Positions 20,450 through 29,826 of a stretch of 64,000 bases of DNA are shown in pieces. The stretch lies in assembly GCA_003184365.1 (NCBI GenBank), contig NKYR01000069.1, positions 1,959 to 65,958 on the forward strand, given 5' to 3'. Every line of letters begins with the position of its first letter. The first letter of the stretch is position 1. This DNA is from Evernia prunastri (Eukaryota > Ascomycota > Lecanoromycetes > Lecanorales > Parmeliaceae). The position numbers and the translations under genes are program-made. A model generated the notes under the pieces. That model was not told the DNA's origin. It saw nothing but the letters and a program-made list of their open reading frames with translations, and searched no databases.

Positions 20450-22466
20450 TGGGATGATCGCTGTGGTGGTGGTCGTGATGATGGCAGGCAGGCATGTAGG
20501 TATGCAAGTTCATCATCCATCAGGATGAGATGTGCTTCTCTCTATGGTTGTCATGCACACTCCTCCATCAATACGCTGACAGTGGAGTCTTGCTCGGATC
20601 CAACAATACCTCGTTACTTGGTCCTTCATTGCAGCGCCCTTCCCCATGTTCACCTGACCCGCTGATCTTTGTTGCCACGATAGACCTAATCTGCTCTCTC
20701 ATATGAGCCCTACTACCTTGAGCAATGCAAGCCCCGCACGCAGGCCCAAACGCGAGAACAAGGTAAAACGTGCGAACGCGTGCTAGCATGGCTTCGTCCG
20801 TGCCCTGTGCAGTAATGGGAATCGATAGATTCTCATCACCGACGAAGACATGGACCGAGAGCTCATTCCGTTGACGCTATGCTACCATGTAACTCTGTTC
20901 GTACTCTGACATGGGGCAGATCAAGGGATAAACGAACCACCAGATGGTGCATAGTGTAGTATATCGAACAGGATATCGATCGCTACTCTTCGGCAGGAAT
21001 CTGGATACAATATGCTCCTGTTACCCGACGTCAGTGATCCCTGTAGCTCAAGAAGCGCAGGCAAGGAACTACCCAAAATTTCTATATCCAGCGAAAGAGC
21101 ACCCAGAAGAGCTGACGCTTCCCAGGGACCGGAGATCCAAGGAGCGGAGTGGTCTTGTATGCTTTCTTTAAAAGCGTCCAGCGGAAATGAAAAACCACTA
21201 CGAATGACATCCAGAAAGCGCCATAGAAATTTGACGTCCACAGCCAAAAGACCGAGGAGTATATCACTACATAAATTGGGTCCATGGCCACCTCCACTCA
21301 TGTTCCCGATGTCCTCAGAAATAGATGGAGATAGCCAATAGGATTATAAATCAGATATGGATCCGTCAGCCCCTTCCGCTGCTCAGAGACCTAGATTTCC
21401 AACTCTTTAAAGTACATACCGCAATTGATACGAGCTATGAACGGGCTCTTCAGCTTTTGCTTCCGCCGCCATTGTACCGTACTGCAAAAAGAACGAATTG
21501 CTCTGCCGTGTGTGGGGGGCACGGAGATTCAACCTCAATGAGGATGGAGAGATGCGGACGCGGAGGTTGACGATGGCTGGTGGACGTTGGTATAGCCATC
21601 ATGTGGAGTAGGCGGCGCAAATGTAGCAGAATTCCGTCCAGCCGTACTATCAATGAGCGTCTGAGAAGGAGACGAAACACCCTTGGAAACATCTTCGCGA
21701 CAAGGCTAATATGCCTCGGTCTTCGCAGCCTTTGCAGCCTGATTGTGGCTATGACGTTGTTGCCGAAGCCGATGGTACCGTATTCAGGAAAGGAAGTGGC
21801 AAGGTAGAGTTGGCAGAAAACCAGAATTGGACAGAGGCTATTATCCGCGATACTTCGATCAAGGCCTGTGCGCTTCAGAGACGCGCTATGGCAGTGCTAC
21901 CTAGGTACTACATTGACAGCTGCGCCTGATCATGTCAGGTCTCTGTCTGGAGTAATATTGATATTAGACAAGTGGACCGCAGCTTCTGGACACAACATGG
22001 CTCATTCATGGCAGCCTGGCAGGGCAATCGAAATCAGAGTAATCGGTGGTAGGACAAAGCCGTGGCCGAAAAACTAATGTTCCTACGGGCTAGAAGCCGG
22101 TGTATGGGAGGATTGCTAACTGTGGTGTCCGCACGCATTGCTCCAGCGACATGAACAGGGACTCGCATTGTAGTCGCAGTTGTCCACTTGGAATTTGCGC
22201 TGACAGGAAATATATAGCAGCGAAGGAAAACCGGCATGTGTCGCTTCTAGCTTCGGTTACTCTAACGGCTAGAATAAGTTGTACACAGCCTGCAGCATCT
22301 TCCGCTCTTCCTGTCGCCAATACGTACTGTTTGCGCAAGAGGTTCTGGTGTGCAGCTTGTCTAAAAGAGCCGCGATTCTTTTGTTTTCTTTCCAAAAGGA
22401 AGATCACGATCTGATTTTTGAAGGATATCTTCTACTGTGCTCTGTTGCTCTATCCAAATGTGCAAC
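20450..22466. other. Two-kilobase intergenic region, no supported gene
   Basis: Many overlapping frames of 60-126 codons occur on both strands. The longest (minus, 20921-21301) overlaps another of similar size on the plus strand and has no motif, so I do not call it. No RNA gene, transposon remnant or repeat array is visible. Confidence 0.55.
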
Positions 22467-23763
22467 ATGGGTCGTAAAAGCCTGCTGGGATGCGCTCTCC
22501 ATCTTTCGATCGCCTCATCGCTCGTCTTGCATCCTCTGCGAAGCCTCCCAGAAATCGGCGTGGATTCCCCAACCACCCTCGATGCATCTTCAAACACATC
22601 GGCCATTATAACAGCACCGATTCGCTCGGGGATCTTTCTCCCAAGCATTTCAGATCCGACATCATCACTATCCCTCTCTAATAATACGGCCCCTGCTGGC
22701 AACCCCACATTGAGAGCAATGTCCGTTGATTGCGATGGAGCTTCTTTCCCTAGACCGGGCCCTGCCAGCTATGCTAGCTGCCAGAATGCATTTGGTCACA
22801 CACCTGCCGGTATGCAAGTACAGACGATTGGCGACCGCGCAGCTGGTGATTGGTACATGACCCTTCCTCAAAGATTCATGAGTGGTAAGCGAGCGCCGAG
22901 CTTGGTGCTGACCTCGATCGTGTGGCAGACAAAGTATTCGAACTGACTCCAAGTCCAGATGATGGGTTGTGCGTCATCGATTACGACGTTGCGGAACCAG
23001 GGCAGATGGACCATGCCGCTCTCTCGGCGCTCCAGTTCGCGGCGCATGCGGTGGTTGGTGTCTGTGTGGAGAACCTCAATAAATGAGGAGTGGCTACTGG
23101 CTTAGGTTCGTTCCCTTTGAGTTTGATCTACACTGGTTGAACGATGAACGCTAGGCGGCGATTTTGAGGTCATGCCTCCAGATGCTAAAATCCATCACAG
23201 GACAGGATAGCCATCTCACAGTGGCCGTGAAGCAGAATGTGCCAAGGGTCGAATGCACCCCGAGCGACAAACCACCGGTTGCGCAAATGTGCGAATATGT
23301 TCTTCTAGACATGCCTGCGTCGAAGGCGCGGCAGGTCTTTGGCAACCGCGGTACCGCTGGCATTGACGTTGAAATTCCTTATACCATGGCAACTTGTAAG
23401 ATCCACACAGTGAGGTTTCCTCTCTGGGTGATTGCTGACTGGCTTACAACAGCTGGCTTGGAGTGTGTCATCAAGGTTCGAATGACCGCGGGGCTCAGAG
23501 GGGGTCCAGTGATCAGGACGTCGTGGTACAATATTTGGCAGCAGGCTCTCGCGCTTACGAGGCTCTGCGCACAAGCTGGCAAGACAGGAACGTCGTATCT
23601 TTCCGGTAAGCAGTATCTGTCATTTCTTGAAGGCAGGAAGCTGAAGAGGATTGTAGCCGCAGGCGGTGGGCCGCGACGCGTCACTATCAGCATTGTCAAT
23701 GAGGCACGGCAAGGTCTGGCTATAAGTGCATCTGATGGTACATCTCAGCAGAGAATCAGGTGA
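22467..23763 (+). CDS. Secreted protein of two duplicated repeats, with an in-frame stop
   Basis: ATG 22467 opens a signal peptide (MGRKSLLGCALHLSIASSLV). The splice-consistent exons are 22467-22884, 22959-23105, 23201-23395, 23453-23605 and 23663-23763. Two similar repeats follow each other: SVDCDGAS...CQNAFG...LPQRFMS/DDGLCVIDYD...VGVCVENL, then VECTPSDK...CEYVLLDMP...FGNRG...IPYTMAT/SGLECVIKV...LTRLCAQAG. Both repeats are cut by phase-1 introns at the same two places, so they arose by exon-level duplication. The pattern (paired Cys, FG, GxC) fits a family of fungal extracellular proteins of unknown function. One codon is broken: TGA at 23084-23086 between NLNK and GVATGL. Either the gene is truncated there or this is a point mutation or sequencing error. 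Confidence 0.6.
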
Positions 23764-24810
23764 GGATCAGAGTGCGCAGCAAACGCAACAGAGATGGCTG
23801 GCGGTGATCTTGGGCACTCAAAAGCTTCCAAAGACCTCGGCGCTCCCCCAACTATGCGTAGTTGAGATCTCCTGATACGAATTTGATACACTGTGGTATA
23901 TTCCCAAAAACTGCGATCGGCCTTTCAAGCAAGACTTCGCATAGTCTGCAATCGTTGCTGAGTAGCATTGTTGCTTGCTGATAGGTGTTTTGGGTCTGAA
24001 TGACCGGTCACCCTGGCTTTTCGATTCTTTTCCCCAGTGCGTGCTATTCATCACCCCACCCAACACCATGCCGAACCCCAGACCATGGAATCCACGTACC
24101 AGAGTCGCGACACGCGCGATCCCCCAAAAGCGCCCAACTGGTAGCAGAGGCATAAGTAGCTGTTGCTGCCGAGTTGTCCCCAGAGGCATCATTGGTAAGG
24201 CAGATGCGAGACTGCGAGTTTCTCGGTCCAGCACTTGAAGTACTCTGCAAAGTTTATGCACGAGCAGACTCCTTTCGATACCGACCGTCTTGATGTTCCA
24301 GATCGTACAAGGGGGATATGAACACTCGCAAGTGGTGGCAAGGAAGGCAGACGGGCTAAAACATCAAGAAACAACTATTATAATTTCGAGACCGAATCGC
24401 AATACTCCACAAGCGCGAATTGCAAGTCAAGAAGGTTTTCAAAGAGTGACAGGCGGAGGAGAGCGATAGCGAAGGCCGAGGCGGAGGATCCCCAATCTTA
24501 TCAAGCGTAATGTATTGCGCGGGTAGAAACTTTCCTCTGACAGGTAAAGGATGGCTTTATCTGGTGCTAGGGACGGTCGATATCATGGGGTCGCGTGTAA
24601 ATTTGTCTATTGCGGAAGCCCATGCAGTTGGAGGGAGCATCTGATAGGAGGAAATTGAACAACAACGCATGTTACTGTAGGATCGAAGCATCCAGATGGT
24701 AAGTCCCGTTTCCAATGAACTTGTGCTTTGGCCATTACTGGTTCTTCCTAACACGCGCTGCTACCACCACCACCACCACCACCGCCGCCGCCGCCGATAT
24801 CACGCGAAAA
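23764..24810. other. Intergenic, no supported gene
   Basis: Minus-strand frames at 23818-24261 and 24044-24250 overlap each other in different phases and match no family I recognise. A compound ACC/GCC trinucleotide run lies at the right end. Confidence 0.55.
24763..24796. repeat. Compound trinucleotide repeat (ACC)n(GCC)n
   Basis: About seven ACC units are followed by about four GCC units. The run lies some 15 bases beyond the stop codon of the Pro-rich gene, in its 3' untranslated region. Confidence 0.9.
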
Positions 24811-25500
24811 CTAGCGTTGAACCGCCGAAAAATCGCCCCTGTCAATCCTCACCTGCTCCTCCGCCGTCCTCTCCATCTCCCTCAACCACCGCCTCCCCTC
24901 CGGCGCAACGTGAAAACGCCCCGCGCTCATGCCGACCAGCTCCAGCGCATCGGACACTCTCTCCCCGATCAACTCCCACATGCCGAGCTCCTGAAACGCG
25001 ATGCAGAGGCCCATATTAAGGCCCAGCATCTCCGCCGCCAGGACGTTGACGAACAGGATACCGGCCCGAGGTCCCCACTGGAGCACGTGCCGCTGATGAT
25101 CTGGGGCCATGCCCTCGGTGAGAACGAGGATCGTGTCCAGCACCTGCTGGAGAGCCAGAGCGCTCTCGTAGAAGTCGTTCGTTTCTCTGGATTCGCTGAG
25201 ATGGTGCCTGGCTTGGGCGCTTAGGGTCATGATGATATGGACTATCCCTTCCGGGGTACGGGAAGAGGCGGCGAGCAGAGGGGTTTGTTCAGGTGATGGT
25301 GTCGATGGTGGTGGAGAAGGAGCAGATCTGGGCGTATGAGATGATTGTGCTGCTGGCGGTGGTGGAGGGAATGAAGAGGATGGAGAACTCATTACGCTGA
25401 CGGTGTTAGAAACGAGGGATGGTATGATGCAAAAGCAGGAGACATACTTTGCAGATGAGTCTGGAAGGTTCGAAGTTGTTCCGTTTGCTGACGACGACAT
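24811..25500 (-). CDS. Pro/Ser-rich hypothetical protein with helical C-terminal domain
   Basis: Two exons: 25500-25448 and 25396-24811. The 51-bp intron has donor GTATGT, a CTAAC branch and a CAG acceptor; splicing removes a stretch that would otherwise read in frame. The N-terminal third is low-complexity Pro/Ser (SSFPPPPPAAQ, SPPPSTPSPEQ). The rest is helical: IVHIIMTLSAQARHHLSESRE, FYESALALQQVLDTILVL and GILFVNVLAAEMLGLNMGL. This architecture, with no zinc cluster, recalls the C-terminal part of some fungal regulators, but I do not recognise the family. The acidic/hydrophobic alternation gives no enzyme motif. The start at 25500 is the first ATG. Confidence 0.65.
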   Translation of the reverse strand: MSSSANGTTSNLPDSSAKYVSCFCIIPSLVSNTVSVMSSPSSSFPPPPPAAQSSHTPRSAPSPPPSTPSPEQTPLLAASSRTPEGIVHIIMTLSAQARHHLSESRETNDFYESALALQQVLDTILVLTEGMAPDHQRHVLQWGPRAGILFVNVLAAEMLGLNMGLCIAFQELGMWELIGERVSDALELVGMSAGRFHVAPEGRRWLREMERTAEEQVRIDRGDFSAVQR

Positions 25501-27235
25501 CTTGTTCTGGATTCTAAAGAGAAAAATGCCCTCACTATGGTCAAACAGAGGCTCTTACTTTTGTGAAGTTGATGTTGATGTTGTTGGTTCGTAATTGAAC
25601 AAGAGACGCAGCAGCAGGTCTTACACTAGCATCGCTGACCAAGCGATCTGCGCTGGTTGTCGAGGGCGATGGGGTTGTTGATGATCTTTGTTTGCCTGAC
25701 TAACCTATAATTGCTGCCCGGGTACAGTACGACTGTAACTAAACAGACACAAGGAAGCACATGGTAGACGGAATAAGCTGTGAAAGCATAGGTGCATTGT
25801 CTTACTGAGTGCATAAAAGCCGGCCTACTTATATGTCTCATTAATAAAAAACCACATGGAGTTTGACATGTGGCTCTAATGCCTGTATGTCTTTGCACGG
25901 GGCCTCGACTTCTGCAACAGATAGTTTGCCAGATTGCACTTGACAGCATTCTGAGGTAAAGAGACATTTTTCTCACAGTTTTCGTGATATTCATTTGGAA
26001 AGTATACCTTCGATGATCTTATTCTTACCCTCGACAGCAAGAAGAGCACAGCGAAGCAGCAACTGGTCATAGAACTTCCACTGGTTTGGAGTTCATTCCC
26101 GTAAGACGGTTGATTTATCCAGCATCCCGAAGCTACTGAGAACGACGAGAGATAATCGCTTGAGGGCGAGGTAAGTAGCACCCATAGCACAGTTAAGTTA
26201 TGCCATCTTCGGGGCATTCAATTTCACCAAATGAAAATTATCCGCTGGTAAGTGCTTTTGCGTAGAGGGTTCTGCTCACTTTTTGCAAAACACTAGCACA
26301 GAAAGAGCTACTACAAGTGGATTATGCTTAAGGTAACTTTCCTTGGCTTCATTTCTTAAGTCTTGTCAGACTACCAGTCAACCCAGCCAATTTTCTTGAT
26401 CACGTACCCTAAGCACGGTGCGGACCCGATCAAGAGAAAGGGGGCCTGGTGCTGAGAGGGAGCGATGTCTATCGTATGGTATGCACTTGAGAACATTGGA
26501 GACCGCCCACCCGATGAATTGTTCAAGCAAAATTCTCTACCTGTGGAACGTGGCAAAAGATTGCAAATCTACCATCGGCTTCGTCATTAGATCAAGTACT
26601 GCCACAGAGACTTTCTCTTCTAGGTCCTTTCTTTACGAAGGGCCTTGTCGGGTGTACTTCCATCCCCGAAAGAGATCCGTCGACCTTCGGATATTTTATA
26701 TGTGTCTACACGCAGTTCGTGTCCACTTATGCGTGGAAGATACCTGACCTATGGCGATCGGGGAAGATATTGAAGCACGGATTTGCGGCTTCAACGATAA
26801 GCTATAGGTTTGTAAGTTCATGAAGTTGTACCACAACAGATGTCGCTTATATGATGAAGGTCACAGTGAGCAAGATGCAGCGAGACATAAGATATATCGA
26901 GGCGGAAGAGAAGGATATAGGAGAGCTATCTGCATTGATATGGGGCATACATAAGGCTCCAGGCCGACTGCACAGCAGTGAGCTCTTAAGCCGTCAGAAG
27001 GAAGTCAACACATTCGCTGATGGCGATTGACCAGTAGAAGGCTGAAACTAGGACCACCACTTGATATACTTGGATCGATAGATTTAGGTCCGTGTACAAA
27101 ACGAAAGACGAAGAATGAGGTTCTTGAGAGCAGACGACGATACGCGGTATCTTGCATATAGAGTATGCCTATTCGGGTAAGCGCCTAGCAATCTATGACT
27201 GACTAGACTGGACTCGGCTAGGTCTAGGTCTAGCG
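25501..27235. other. Intergenic, no supported gene
   Basis: Scattered minus-strand frames of 60-122 codons have no motif. I see no splice-connected set, no tRNA cloverleaf and no repeat array. Confidence 0.55.
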
Positions 27236-27295
27236 GTCTTTTCCTTTTCTTTCATCACTTTCCTTTCTATCATCTTTTCAATTTGCTTTACCATC
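27236..27295 (+). promoter_or_regulatory. CT-rich leader tract
   Basis: A pyrimidine-rich run (TTTTCCTTTTCTTTC, then TTTCCTTTCTATC) ends just before two closely spaced ATGs at 27296 and 27325. Such CT tracts typically lie at or near transcription starts of well-expressed filamentous-fungal genes. The ATG at 27296 opens a short upstream frame that ends at 27361 and overlaps the ATG at 27325. Confidence 0.5.
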
Positions 27296-27324
27296 ATGTC
27301 TGTCATCTATATTCTTTACCGACA

Positions 27325-28186
27325 ATGTCCCAACGATTGCCACGACGTTATGAAGACTTGACTTCAAAACCTCGCGGATTTCCTCCTTTCTCAAGAGATG
27401 AAAATGGCGCATTGATCGTACCGCAAGGGTATCTCCCTGAAAAGCGTTACCCGTCAAGTCGACGATAAGAGTATTAACCTCTGACATAGAGAGGTGTTCT
27501 GCCGCGTCCCTGTGGGAAACTCGATTTGTGGAATTCGAGTGAGCAAACCTCACAATTTGATCAACGCCTTACTGAAAGAGTCAGAGAAAATTCACCAAAA
27601 CATCTAATCTTCGCCTTCACGTAAATAACCACGAAGGCTTTCGCGCGGCCCCCGGACGGTCTTATCATCCGAAGGCAACAAGGGAAGCTCAGAGTAAGAA
27701 CTGGCTTGAAATTTGTTTGAAACCTATATCTAATTGAGCGAATAGAAACATTTCAGGAGCTGATGCGGTGTGCGAGAGCTCATGGTGAGAAAGCAGAAAG
27801 CAGCTCATCAGAAACCGACAACTCATCAGAAACGGACTACTTATCACAGACTGAGGACTCGAGTCCAGAGGTAAGCGTGCACAAATTCTAGTCAGCTGAA
27901 CATCGCCTCTGCTTCGGCACGATTTCTTCTAATCTCGTCCATGACCTTGTTATGTATATTGCAAGATGCTTGATCTTCTTATGTCAACAGACTAGCTTAT
28001 ATCCTCACTATACAAGTAAGATCGAGTATTTGACTAAAGTCGTTGGATATCTAGGGAAATACACGGAGAAGTCGACTATCCAAGAAGTCTAGAAGGGTTC
28101 TGGCTACCAGTGACGAATCAAGCGAATCAGCGAGTCCCGATACTGCACAACAAGACGAATCTAGCGAACCAGAGGATTCTGAAGTT
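27325..28186 (+). CDS. Zinc-finger-like, Ser/acidic-rich exons reading into the dehydrogenase
   Basis: Phase-consistent exons can be chained: 27325-27428 (MSQRLPRRYEDLTSKPRG, DENGALIVPQ), 27490-27538 (EVFCRVPVGNSICGIR), 27585-27693 (RKFTKTSNLRLHVNNHEG), 27746-27870 and 28055 onward. The third exon has the F-x5-L-x2-H-x3-H half of a C2H2 finger and the second supplies two cysteines, though their spacing is not canonical. The last two exons are Ser/Glu-rich (AESSSSETDNSSETD) with a basic RRSRLSKKSRR patch like a nuclear signal. No stop separates this chain from the dehydrogenase ATG at 28187. It may be a separate nuclear protein whose 3' end I have mis-chained, or the N-terminus of a fusion. 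The first donor (GTATCT at 27429) is the least certain. Confidence 0.4.
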
Positions 28187-29382
28187 ATGGATCAAGAAGA
28201 CACCCAAGACGGAACCGTGTTCCATCCCCATCCTGTCTACAAAATCGCCTCCATACCCGGCGATGGCATTGGCCCCGAGGTGATTAACGCCGCTATCGCG
28301 GTCCTCGAAAAGCTCGCTGCCACCCTAGGGAATTTTTCGCTCCACTTTGATCATTTGCCCTGGAGCAGTGACCAATACAAAGCGCAGGGCCGCTACATTC
28401 CCGATGGTGGGTTAGAAGAGCTCAAGAAGTACGATGCAATTTTGTTCGGCTCTGTGGGAGATCCTGGTTTGTCCTCCTAAACCTGCGTCTCTATCCAAGC
28501 CAACGCTGACACTTCCTACGTGCAGATGTACCAGATCACATCTCGCTTACGGGCCTCCGCCTAACTATCATTCGACATTTGCATCACTATGCCAACCTCC
28601 GCCCCACCCGCCTCCTCCGCGGTTGCACCTCTCCACTCGCTGCGCTCTCCGCCGACCGTTCCCTTCTAGATTGGGTCATAGTCCGCGAGAACAGCGAAGG
28701 AGAGTATTCAGGCCAAGGCGGACGCACTCATGTGGGCACACCATGGGAGGTGGCTACAGAGGTAGCGGTTTTCACCCGTCAAGGCGTAGAGAGGATTATG
28801 AGATTCGCTTTCGAGACGGCGCAGGAGAGGGACAGAAAGAAGGGGAAACCAGGAAAATTGTGTGTTGTGACGAAGTCAAATGCGCAAATCCATGGTCTGG
28901 TTCTTTGGGATGAAGTCGCCGCTATGGTCTCCAAAGACTTCCCGAACGTGGAATGGGAGAAGATGCTGGTCGATGCCATGACCGTCCGAATGACTCTACA
29001 TCCCGAGACATTGGACACGATCGTCGCCACGAACCTTCACGCCGATATTCTCAGCGATTTGGCGGCTGCTCTCGCCGGTAGCATCGGCATAGCGCCAACG
29101 AGCAATCTCGACCCCACCAGAGCGAATCCAAGCATGTTTGAGCCTATCCACGGGAGTGCATTTGAACTCGTGGGCAAAGGTGTTGCGAATCCCATCGGAG
29201 CGGTTTGGACAGCGGCCGAAATGTTGAAGTGGTTGGGGGAAAGCGATGCTGCTGATATGCTGATGGAGTGTGTGGAGGATGTGATTGAAAGGGGCTTCAA
29301 GACCCCGGATCTTGGGGGGAATATGAGGACGGAAGATATTACGAGCGGGATTTGCAGGGAGATTGAGACGATGCTAGACTAG
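28187..29382 (+). CDS. Tartrate/D-malate-type dehydrogenase (isopropylmalate DH family)
   Basis: Two exons: 28187-28466 and 28526-29382; the 59-bp intron lies between GSVGDP and VPDHISL. The protein shows the family order: KIASIPGDGIGPEVI at the N-terminus, AILFGSVGDP, LTIIRHLHHYANLRP with the substrate-binding arginines, and WVIVRENSEGEYSGQGG. It continues with CVVTKSNA, LVDAMTVRMTLHPETLD, ATNLHADILSDLAAALAGSIGIAP and FEPIHGSAFELVGKGVANP (NAD-binding loop). The RENSEGEYSG form favours the tartrate dehydrogenase/decarboxylating D-malate dehydrogenase branch over Leu2. It oxidises a 2-hydroxy diacid with NAD+ and a divalent metal. A 44-codon Ser/Asp-rich frame lies upstream in phase; I place the start at the first ATG of the conserved exon but am not certain of it. 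Confidence 0.85.
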
Positions 29383-29826
29383 GAGGAGAAGGGGAATGAA
29401 GGGTAGATGACAACGGAATCGATGTAGATTTTATGAAGCCTACTTCTTCTGTCTGCTGAATAAGAGGGTGCAGCCAAAACTATACATAGACAGCGAACCA
29501 AGTCTACTTTCGATCTGTTGCACGAAAGATAAAATTTCCTGTCAGACTGCTTTTAAGAATTCTTCCTTTTATTTGAAGAATACCAGGAGAATGCACTAGA
29601 CAATGCGCTTGAAGTTCAAGGTCCCTAATCACGCCACTGATGAGAGCACACCGCTAGCCCAATGCCAGCTAGCTGAAAAGCGGAGGTCGGCATCGGAATC
29701 CTCCGACACGTCCCGATCTCTCGAGCTATTGAGAACACTTCTCATCCATCAGCTGTAGCATCTATCTTACCACATACCATGCTCCTTTCCTTGAGCTAAG
29801 CGAAGCGCCCTGTACACGTCGCCGAT
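29383..29826. promoter_or_regulatory. Intergenic spacer upstream of SPF1
   Basis: This is the 3' flank of the dehydrogenase and the presumed promoter and leader of SPF1. No distinct motif stands out. Confidence 0.4.

Noticed and set aside
20921..21341. Overlapping frames of 109-126 codons on opposite strands
   Set aside because: Both cover the same DNA in different phases, have no motif or splice logic and sit in a long intergenic stretch.
23818..24374. Minus-strand frames upstream of the trinucleotide repeat
   Set aside because: Three short frames in different phases with no shared exon structure; no family recognised.
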